Assembly (NCBI RefSeq): GCF_932526225.1
Contig: NC_064035.1
Span: 10,589,296 to 10,653,295, forward strand
Reading direction: 5' to 3'
DNA from: Nematostella vectensis
Taxonomy: Eukaryota; Cnidaria; Anthozoa; Actiniaria; Edwardsiidae
DNA: 64,000 nt
Each line of letters starts with the position of its first letter. The stretch's first letter is position 1. Positions 10,603 to 22,600 of this stretch are shown here, in pieces. Made by a program: the position numbers and the translations under genes. Under the pieces are notes generated by a model. It saw nothing but the letters and a program-made list of their open reading frames with translations. It did no database searches and was not told the DNA's origin.

Positions 10603-13600
10603 ATGGAGGTAGAACGCTTACAGAATGTGGATGACAAAGAACTCTCAAAAAGCCACGAAAATGAAGGAAAATCACAAACTATTGGCTGGCAGTCATTACT
10701 CACATTCACTGTTCTCGCCCTAGCTTGGGTGGGTGGCTTTGCAAGCCGTTTGTTTGCAGTTATCCGCTTTGAAAGTATCATACACGAGTTCGATCCTTGG
10801 TAAGTTCCTCGCTTGACGTTAAAAATAGAATAGTCTTTCTTTTCTATTTTTCTTATTGGTAAATGTGATGACGACTCCGTGATGACTTTACGCCTCATCC
10901 ATAGAGCAATCAACGTTAATCGTATCAGGAAAGCATCCTTCGTTTGTTGAATGTTCCTTGAAATATTAAGCTCGTGTTTTATTTAAAAACCGGCTCATGC
11001 ATAATGTGACCCGATGGAACGGTCGATAAACTCTAGATCAGATGTAGTGAGCATTTTCTTGGCTCTCTCATTTTATCTAGTTTAATCCTATCCTCTCTGA
11101 GTGACTGATCCGGAAAACCGATTCTTTGACGTTTGTCTTTTTCTATGATTTAGACATCAGAACTTCGCCCGAGACATGTCAATATTTCCCAGTCATCTCA
11201 TAGAGTAATACTTAGACTTCCTTACAGTTAGTCCATTCACCGACAACAATAATGTGAAAAGATCGTTATCTTTTTAAAGTGTAACTCAAAGAAGTCAATA
11301 GAAGTTTTTGAAATATTGAAATATAAAACTTGGGATTACTTTTTTCTCCTTGATACCCAGTGTATTTGATGAAGATCTAATAAGTACTTTTTCAGACGTA
11401 AAAACAGCTGTTTTATTGAACTTTACTGCCCTCATTTCATTTCGATATTTAAATAATTCTTATACAGCATACTTTTTTGTTATATTTTGAAAGTTGACTG
11501 ATTATCCTTGAATTGCCATTGTCTCATTTGAGGTATAGCATGTGTAATTGATAAGACTTTAAAACTGTAGTACTCTGGATTATTTTTTTTTATCCTAGAC
11601 TGCAGGTGCGAGGCATAATTAAAATCTTCGTCTGCTTGATATTGCAGTTAAAAATTATTAATTATTTTGAAATTAAACAAGCTAATGTTTATTATTATTT
11701 TTTTAGGTTCAATTATAGAGCCACCCACCATCTGGCAAACAATGGGTTCTACAACTTTCTCAACTGGTTTGATGAGAGAGCGTGGTACCCTCTGGGCAGA
11801 ATTGTTGGTGGAACAGTAAGTGGAAACACTTGTCCTAAAGCCCGGCCAAGCAAACCCATGTCAGAGCAAGCTGTCAACAAAGGCACATTGTCGCAAGTTT
11901 TCCTACTTACTGTATGGCAACTTGTGTTTTGTTTTGCCACCAACCAACTTGTGTTGATTTGTGTTGAATTTGAATGGGTTCTAATTCTGAAGTCGAGTAT
12001 GTCTACTAGCGTCCACTAGCATCTTGTTTGGCCAGCTAACGCAAGTGGATGCAAGTCCTTGCGAGTAGACAGAAGATTTTTCATCTTAAAACTTTCTCAT
12101 TGTTTTGGATTAGTGAGCGGGTCCCCCACACTATTTCTCTCTATCTCTTGTAATTTTGGGACAGTACACTGTATCTAATTTGTATTCTCCTGTTTGCTTG
12201 TTAGCACTAGTGTTTGTCATGCAGGGCTTTTATTAACTTTCAGAGTAGGCGGTGGAGATTTAGAAGTAGGGGGTGGAAGTTATTCTATCTTTTAAGTTCA
12301 AATAAAACTGAAGTCGACTTTTAAGTTCAAATAAAACTGAAGTCGATCATTTTGAGTTTCCTGGCTTTGTTTGACATTATTATGCTTTGCTTTGTTAGGT
12401 CTACCCTGGACTTATGGTCACTTCAGCAGCCATTCATTGGGTCTTGAACACACTTAACATCACTGTTCATATTCGGGATACCTGTGTCTTTCTTGCTCCA
12501 GTCTTCAGGTATGGTGAATAGTTCCTACAATAAGATGATTATATCATGCTTTATTGTTCTGCTTTTTAAATGATCTGGAATGTTTGGCTTTTTAATGAAT
12601 TAGTTTAACAATATTTTTTACATTTTACAGTACTGAGAGAAAGTAATGCAACCAAAATCTGACAAATTTTGCCAAACATTTTCTGCAGTGGGCTTACAGC
12701 AATTGCCACCTACCTGCTCACCAAAGAGCTCTGGAATGACCGTGCAGGGCTGTTTGCAGCCTGTTTTATTGCTATAGGTAAGCTGATAAGCAACAAGACT
12801 ACTGCTTTTAGAATGCATTTTCAGAAAGCACTTGATTCTTGGAATTTGGTTTATGTTCCTAGTGCGTAACAGTGTTTTGAACTGTTTGATTTTTTTCTAG
12901 TTCCAGGATACATTTCTCGGTCTGTGGCGGGCTCTTATGACAATGAAGGCATTGCAATTTTTGCTCTTCAATTCACATACTATCTATGGGTGAGCATTTC
13001 TGGTCAGTTTGTTTTTCTTTCTCATACAACAGTACAATTAATTTGATACAGTATCAAGTACAGTCTACAACCATACAGTATACGATACTGCCTCAAACAA
13101 TAGTGTTTATATTGACAATCAATAAACATGTGCTTTAGAGGAAAAGCAGTTTATAACATGAAATATTAATTCTTTTCAGGTCAAATCAGTTAAGACTGGT
13201 TCCATTTTCTGGGCAATTTGTACTAGTCTTTCGTATTTCTACATGGTGAGTTCTGTACCTCAATTTGTTAATAAATATGTTCTCTGTGCAGAAGTTAGTT
13301 AATGGGACATGAAGCCCAGTGACCCAGCCCAGCCCGTTGGACCTTTTGCGTTTCTGAATTTTGGTGTTATTTATTGGCCTCCAGGTGTCAGCTTGGGGTG
13401 GATATGTGTTCATAATCAACCTCATCCCTCTTCACGTTTTCTTTCTTCTACTTATGGGGCGTTTTAACATGAAAATATATGTTTGTAAGTATCCAGCTTA
13501 TTCATTTCTTTGATACAATACAAACAGCTATCATACAAGGCTATGTGTACAATGTTGACACTCAAACGCGCCGCAGCGCATTGCCGACTAAAATCTCCAA

Positions 13601-16600
13601 AAAGCTAGACATCCATTCAAAAATAGCCACTGAACATTAACCTAAACCTTAATTATAGTTTATATTTTAGCAATAAAAATGGAAACAGCGATTGAAAAAG
13701 TTGATAATTCAAGGCTAAAAGTGTAAATTAGCTAATCGGCTATTTAAAAATTGTTGTAAAAAAGCTTAGAGTTATGCTATTGATATAAAAATTGCACTTT
13801 GTTAATGTACTTACATTTGAGATTACCCTCAGTTTAGTTTTTTTCTTGTAAAATAGCTTCAAGTGGATAATTTTGCAGTAACTACTTTTCACATAAAAAC
13901 GTCATGTGAATTGTTGATGAAGAGAAAACATGTATTATGACGGCCTTTGTTAGACAATATCATAATTTTTAAGTGATAGATGTTTTGTACATTAGTTGCA
14001 GTTTCAATAAATTGCGATTGTTAGAAACCTTGAACGCTTCCCATGGAGTAGTTCTGGATTCAGTATCTCACTAACTTTTGTCATGTGACTAACTAGTCTG
14101 ATAGATAGATATCTGATAACGCAAAAGGTGTCGTGTCAAAAACACGCTATTAGCCTTGCGGCCACACCCTGTAAATTGAATGTATAACACGCAGAGTCAT
14201 TAGCACGCTAGCGTGTCACTAGATGGCATGTGTACTCGCCAAGTTTTGGTAAGTTTATTAACGTGATCCCACACGCAAGAACACAGCATCGCTCTAGCTA
14301 TGGACAGATAGTTCAGTCACCGGAGCGGAAAGAATTCATCTTTGGCGAGTAAAGAAGGGACAGACAAGGGCCAAATATCAGAAGGACTATTACAGCAAGA
14401 ATCGCGAGAAAATCAATAGAAAAATTCGGGGAAAAGGCCAAGCTCAAGAGAGAGGAGAAAAGAGCTAAACTTCCTGACGAAGTCGCAAATCGACGACTAA
14501 AATGGCGGCAGAGTAAAGCTCGTCAAAAAGGAACATCTACATGGATATACGTTGCTAGCTCAGAGATTTCTATCTCTAGTATCCTCATTCGTTAATTTGT
14601 TTTTGAAGAAATGGTCGCACGAATATACGACACGAAACAGCTAGAACACGAACACGAATAGCTTTGAGAGATTAAGGAATGCGCTCGTTTTTTACATTTA
14701 TTTGCACATATGGATCTCATTCTTTCTCATTAAAATCCACTCAGTCTAGAGGACGTTTTTTATGTGGGGCGGAAAAACATCAACATCGTGATTTGCGAAA
14801 GCCCTGCTAAAGATGTTGTAAAGCCATCTAAAAAAATAGAAGTACATTTACAAATTGCTGAATATTTTTCTTTTCTTTTATCATACACTGTTTGTTTTCT
14901 GGTTTAAAAAACAATTCACTACGCTCATAGGGAAATGATTAGCAATATCTTCCTCCATAGCAATGTGTTATGGCAAGAAATTAGCCAGTTGTTCTAAACT
15001 TGAATAAACAATGTGCGTGCAGTAATGTCTCGTGTGTGTCAGTGACATGCTCTGCGAATTCGCCATATCTACTTACCAGTGTGCATGGCAAACACAGTTC
15101 TGACCGTGTCCAAAAAAGACTCTGCGTGCGTTGACACAACGTAAAGTAATATGATTAGGCTTAGGCGCGCTGAACCGTGCAAATTACACACTGATACGAG
15201 CCATGGCATGGTCCGGCGTGCGTGTAACACAATTGGGTACCAACATTCAGCACATAGCCACAAATAGAAGCAGAAGGGTGGTGTTACTTCTTGGTCAGAA
15301 GTTCTGACATGCTTATGTAGTTATGTCTAGCTTTTGCAAGAACTGTGAAACCTGAAATTTTTTTGCCACTTAAATTCAGTAAATCATAGTACCTTCATTT
15401 AGCAGACACCTCTATAAAGCGGACGTGGACACTGTGTTAACTTTTTACTAGACTTTCTTATGATTGAAACCCCCAATAATTCATAATTCAATATTGAGTG
15501 TGTTATTCTTTTAAAGTTTATTCTTCTGACACACCACAATTTACAGATACAGATAATTTGATTACGCTACATTACATTACACTACTATTTTTCTTGAAGG
15601 TAGTGTGGCAGGGGGTACCCTAAGAAACCACAAGGCTTGTTAAGTAGGGACCCCCTGACAACTAGACTTGAGCATTCTAAGGAGCTTCACCACTAAACAT
15701 ATACATACCTAAATTAGGATACAGATATGGCATTGTTTCTAATGGTCTAGGCTTTGTCTCATTCAGCTTACTCCACGTTCTACATCACTGCACTCATCAT
15801 GTCAATGCAAGTACCCTTTGTAGGATTCCAGCCAATCAGGACTAGCGAACATATGGCTGCTGCAGGTTGGTAGGAGGAATTCATAATCACTTAAAATAAT
15901 CTGATTAGCCAATGTCTATGGATAATGATTAATCACTTACTGTATTTAATAAAGTTGCCCTGACCTTTGATTCTTTGTCAGACTCAGTACAAATGAGATT
16001 TACATTACAGATGTGAAATAAATTCCTATAATTTTTTTCTAATAGGAATGGATCCATTTTTACCTAATGCTTGAAATAATCTATGGATAGTGATAAATGA
16101 TGCATCATACATAAATGAAACATTATAAATTATATATACATAAATGATATATCTAATCTTGGATTCTTTTTTAATAAGTAAGTGTTTGGCTAAGAAATTG
16201 GTTACTTAAAATGAAATCAAAAGGAATTGGATTAAAAGGGCTGTACCACCTATGTAAGGTCAGTTATAGTTTTGTGGAAAAAAACGTTTTGTGAAAAAAA
16301 TGTTTTGTGAATAAAAAGGCTTGCTACAAAAAGTTAAACATCAAAAACCATTAGAATTATTGGGCAATATGTATTTTACGACTAGGACTTTTGGTTACAG
16401 TGTTGACTTTGTTGTTTGTGTAGGGACATTTGCTTTGCTTCAAGCATATGCCTTTCTAATGTATGTCAAGGAGAAAGTCTCATGGTCGGATATCAAGAAT
16501 CTTGTGGTGTTTGGAGCAGTGGCATGTGCAGGATTGGTGTTTGCTTGTGTAGTGGCCCTCACTTATATGGGTTAGTAACTTGTTATGGTGTTATTTGCAT

Positions 16601-19600
16601 TAGTAATATTTTGTACATTATATGTATTTTTTGTAAAGCAAAATTAACTACAAATGCTCCTTACATGGTTTTGTTCTCAAATAATTGATAAACATACCAT
16701 TTTATTACCAACACTCATTTTACTGAAAGATGATTAAAATTTCATTGAGACTTTGCATTGTTAAAAAGCAAAAGTATTTTAACTAGGCCTTCATTTTGTA
16801 GATTGGACTAAGATTTTTTTTTTAATTAAAGGTTATACTACTGGAAAGATCTTATAAAAAACTGGTTGTATTTTTTAATGAAAAAAGCTTGTTAGAAAAC
16901 AGAATACCCCAGTAAAGTGCTGGGTAGGTGAATTTTAATGGTTGTATTTTTTAATAAAAAAAGCTTGTTAGAAAACAAAATACACCAGGAAAGTGCTGGG
17001 TAGGTGAATTTTAATGGTTGTTATTTTCAGGTGTGATTGCTCCTTGGAGTGGCAGGTTCTACTCTCTCTACGATACTGGGTATGTACTGTTTGTACGTCA
17101 CATCCCGCTTCCATTTAGTCTTTGCTTACTGAGATATTAAATGCAATATTTATTTGCTTGAATTGCAGTTATGCAAAAATTCACATCCCCATAATTGCGT
17201 CGGTCTCAGAGCACCAGCCGACGACGTGGGTATCCTTCTTTTTTGACCTTCACATCTTGGTGTGCACCTTCCCTGCAGGCCTGTGGTTTGTCATCAAAAA
17301 GATCAATGATGAGAGAGTGTTTGGTATGTACAGAATACAAAATATATAATATACTGTACCGAAAAAAATACAGATTGTGGTTGGCTTATACTGTATGTAC
17401 AGTACAGTATTTGTTTGTTTATTATTTAAAAGTCTTTGAAATAAAGTAAAAGTGTTTTTGATTGATCAAGCCGGCTGGTTAATTGGGAAAATTTACCATT
17501 TTTGTGTAAACGTTTCCATGCTGTCCTGTTTGGTTTATATTTGGGCAGGATTGTGATTCAAAGGGAGTATATTTTGGTGTGTTAGGGTGTTATTGTGAAT
17601 TATTTTATTTATTTTTTTAATATGAACTGGCTGATTTTCAGAATTGCACAGTATGACTGTAATACAGTATGTTGTCAACGGTATTGGATTTTAATTGCTA
17701 GATCTATGTTCTGTGGACTTTAACATAATATTAATGCTTCTCATGTTTCCATTTTGCAGTTGTCCTGTATGCAGTCACTGCAGTCTACTTCGCAGGAGTC
17801 ATGGTCCGTCTGATGCTAACACTTACCCCAGTTGTGTGCATCCTAGCGGCAATAGCATTTTCAGTCACTCTGGACAATTACCTAGTGGATGACAAGGTAC
17901 CTGCTGTAAATGAGGGGGAGCAAGATGAGGAGAAGAAAGGAGATAGTGAGGAGGAAGCTGACAAGGGCAAGAAGAAAAAAGAACTTTATGACAAGGTAGG
18001 TCTAGGGCCTCTTCCTTCCACAACTACTAAGATGTTACTGTCTTGTAAAAGTAACAATTGTGGACCATAGGGCCCATATGCATTTAGTATAGTTGTGTTT
18101 CCAATTACTACAGTAATTACTAATTAGATCATCAGTAAGGGATAGTCAAAAAGTATTTTTTATTCTTCCCAGGCAGGAAAACAAAAAGGCAAAACAAAGA
18201 AGCAGGAATCGGTAGAAGAGAGTGAAGATGCCAACGCCATTGGCACAAACCTCAAAGGCCTTGTTGTGATGTGTATTGTGATGATGCTGATGATGTTTGC
18301 TGTCCACTGTACTTGGGTCACTAGTAACGCTTACTCCAGTCCATCTGTGGTGCTGGCATCAACCAACTATGATGGGTAGGTGAATGCTGGCTCTACTGAG
18401 TAAGATTTTAGAATATATAGGTATTAGGCTTTTTTCACATTTACATTTAATTTGTATCAAGATATGTACAGTAAGGTTGCAATTGAAAGTACATGTACCA
18501 TAACTTGCAGGTCCACAATGTTTATCGAATGAGTGAATACAGATAATACAGTAAATCCATGAACCTGTAGCATTCTTATTTATGTGCCTGACACAATCAC
18601 ATGATCTTCAGAATTAGGATTTTGCCATGCACAAGTTTTTTGAATTTTGACACGTGGTTACTGTTATCATCTTTGATGATACAGTATGTACAGTATCATA
18701 TCTGATGAATAATATCTTATTATAAAATAAAATAAAATAAAGTAAACTTCCACCTACAGGAGCAGAAACATCCTTGATGACTTTAGAGAGGCATACTTTT
18801 GGCTGAGACAAAACACTGATGACAATGCAAGGTATTTGACTTGTTATTGTCAGAATTTGACATGTTATTCCCTAATCATGCCTCCATGCTAAAATGTTCT
18901 TTGCTTGCGTAAAAGGTATCTCTATCACCACTTTAGATCAGTCAGTATCATAACTGTACATTCATGATAAATGGACATTGTATTAGGGGACTTTATGCCT
19001 GTGTTTTACCCCATCCTAACATACTACCAGTACCCATTTAAAAGCACTACAATACCTGTTGCTTAGGACATATGTGTTGTCCACATACAGTATATTCATA
19101 AAAACAAAGACCGAAAATGGAACAGTCTGTCTGCTTGTCATGGTGTTATTATATTGTGTTGCTTCATTTGTGTAGGGTCATGGTGTTATTATATTGTGTT
19201 GCTTATTTGTGTAGGATCATGGTATTATTATATTGCTTATTTGTGTAGGATCATGGCGTTATTATATTGCTTATTTGTGTAGGATCATGTCATGGTGTTA
19301 TTATATTGTGTTGCTTATTTGTGTAGGATCATGGTATTATTATATTGCTTATTTGTGTAGGATCATGTCATGGTGGTATTATATATTGTGTTGCTTATTT
19401 TTTTAGGATCATGGTGTTATTATATTGCTTATTTGTGTAGGATCATGTTGTTATTATATTGCTTATTTGTGTAGGATCATGGTTTTATTATATTGTGTTG
19501 CTTATTTTTTTAGGATCATGGTGTTATTATATTACTCATTTGTGTAGGATCATGTTGTTATTATATTACTCATTTGTGTAGGATCATGGTGGTATTATAT

Positions 19601-22600
19601 TGCTTATTTGTGTAGGATCATGTCATGGTGGTATTATATTGTGTTGCTTATTTGTGTGGGATCATGGTGGTATTATATTGCTTATTTGTGTAGGATCATG
19701 TCATGGTGGTATTATATTGCTTATTTGTGTAGGATCATGTCATGGTGGTATTATATTGCATATTTGTGTAGGATCATGTCATGGTGTTATTATATTTTGT
19801 TGTGTTTTTTTTTCCCAGGATAATGTCGTGGTGGGATTATGGATACCAGATAGCAGGGATGGCTAACCGCACCACCCTAGTAGACAACAACACATGGAAC
19901 AACAGTCACATAGCATTGGTAAGCACAGGTAGTGTTTTTAGTTGTTCACAAAAGAAGCACATCACTCAGTCGTGACCCCATGGTTTCTGTACTGTCCCTT
20001 TTCTATCAAGAGTAACCAGTTGGTGAAAATATAAACTTATATTATACATAATTTGTGGATACTGCTTGTAAATATTGTCCACCTACTGTAACATCTTCAC
20101 ATTCTAATGTTATTTTGATGCAGCATTTTTAACATTGAAAATGTATTTCATTTCATGTATTTCATGTTTTCAGGTTGGTAAGGCAATGTCGTCAAATGAG
20201 ACAGCTGCCTATAAGATTATGCGCATGCTTGATGTCGACTACATCCTTGTCATCTTTGGGGGTGTCATCGGCTATTCTGGTGACGACATCAATAAGTTCC
20301 TGTGGATGGTCCGTATTGCAGAGGGCGAACACCCTCAGGAGATAAAAGTATGTATGGGTGCTCTAGCAAAGTTCATTTTTGTTCAAGTTCAAACTGTGTA
20401 GCATGGAAGTCAAATAAGCCTAGATATAGCTTTACCAATAACTGGAATTAAGGCCTGGCTAAACTGGGAGATAAATTAAGTGTGAAATTTCTTCCAAATG
20501 TTTCCTAGTTGCCCATGAGCAACAGCAACATTTCTTTGTCGCTGCTACAAGATTTGGCACACACTACATGTTCCTAGTTTAGCCAGGCCTTTAGTACCGT
20601 GGAGCTAAGCCCAGGTTACATGAAATGACAGTGAATTGCAGTCAAATTCGAATATTGACTTTTCAGCCTTTGGTACATGTGGGAGACTTCAATTCAAAGA
20701 AAATGACCAAAACTGTCAATAAACATAGTTTTTAATAAAATATTGAAATATTATTTCAACAAGGTATTGACAGTTTAAAGTTCAACCGTTTGTAGACAAT
20801 TAAAAGCCTACAGTAAACACTGACTCCAGACATGCACAGTACCACGACACTGCCCCTTTAAACTAGTTCTTAAAAAAAAAAGTAAAAAATAGTAAAAAAA
20901 AAATAGTAAAAAAAATAGTAAAAATAATGTCTTTTATTTACCCTGCCCGAAAATATTGATTTTCTTGATCGACTTGTGTGCTGTATATTTCTGGTAAACA
21001 CACCTGCTTGGTTCACTACTCTTTTTTTACTATTATCAAACTCACCTAAGATGTATTGTATTTGTTCCCTTTCTAGGAGTCTGACTATTTCACGCCACAG
21101 GGCGAGTTCCGTGTGGATTCTGCAGGCTCTCCCATTCTTCTCAACTGTCTGATGTATAAAATGTGCTACTATCGTTTTGGTGAAATGCAGGTAAGACCCT
21201 ATATCAGTCACACACATTATGGAACCCCCTGGCAAAAACATGTGTCTGTTATATGGAGGTTCCACTGTAGAGGATGAATAAAGTTATCCGTTATATAGAG
21301 GTTCCACTGTAGAAGATGAATAAAGGTTATCCGTTATATAGAGGTTCCACAGTAGAGGATGAATAAAGTTATCCGTTATATAGAGGTTCCACTGTAGAGG
21401 ATGAATAAAGTTATCCGTTATATAGAGGTTCCACTGTAGAGTATGAATAAAGGTTATCCGTTATATAGAGGTTCCACTGTAGAGTATGAATAGAGTTATC
21501 CGTTATATAGAGGTTCCACTGTAAAGGATGAATAAAGTTATCCGTTATATGGAGATTCCACTGTTGTAGAGGATTAATAAAGGTTATCCGTTATATAGAG
21601 GTTCCACAGTAGATCACGAATAAAGGTTATTTGTTATTTATATCCCAGTGATGAATTTTCACGCGCGCTCATTTGCCAATACGGGTCACGTGCACAATTT
21701 CACAGCACAAATATCAGTCGATAACGTGCAGCCAAAGTGATATCTTTCCTGTGAACATTTTTGTGCAGTAAAAAGTCACTTTTCGTCTGCTCAATAAGTC
21801 CTCAAACAAACACCAAGGTTTTCAAAACGCTATGAAGGCACAGAAAGAATGTTGTATTTCTTTTATAGAATTATCATCAATATATTTTTTTAGAATTTAT
21901 CCTGCAACGCGAAAGAAAAAGCAATGACAAAAAACTTCACAACAGCGCGCTTGTGGCGTCATTCCCGTGCACGTCAGCGCACGCAGAAGACATTTCAAAA
22001 TTGAAAACTTTTGCTTCAATTTCTATTCCAGCTCTCTCAGCAGAACAATAGGAAAACAGTCTAGGTGAAAATCCATCAGTTGAAATGCAAGTTTTGAGCT
22101 TGTAGTTTTTGTTCTATTGAAAAAATTGTTGCATGGATTTTTTATGAATTGCGAATTGCAAAAATAACAGCGCGCACTCGTGGCGTCATTCCAGTGCATG
22201 TCAGCGCGCTATGAAGAAACTTTTCGCATTTTCAGTGTAGTCACTGGGACATAAAGTAAATAAACCCCTTCTTGGGCTCACTGTTATATCGGCGGATAAT
22301 GCCCGCGGATGAGGAATGGTCCTCAAAATTTCACAGTTGCCTTCAAAGCTTCGCTTCTCGGCCAACTGTTTATTTTTCGTACCATTTCTCATCCTTGGAC
22401 ATTATCCGCCGATATCCCAGCCGCCAGAAGGGGTTTATAAATGGAGGTCCCACTGTAGAGGATTGGGGGACAAGTAAGCCTTTGGGATTGTGTCTGTAAA
22501 AGTTGAACCGGAAGTCTTCGTAGAGTGGTTGTTTTTGTTGTGTTTTGCCACTTGGCCGTGGTACTGTAGTTTTTTTTTTTACTACGGTAGGGGTTGTTTG

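Noticed and set aside
19600-19866. plus-strand frames reading [13 protein letters not shown] repeats
   Set aside because: Intronic minisatellite; not a functional protein, although its resemblance to the STT3 motif is reported as a finding.
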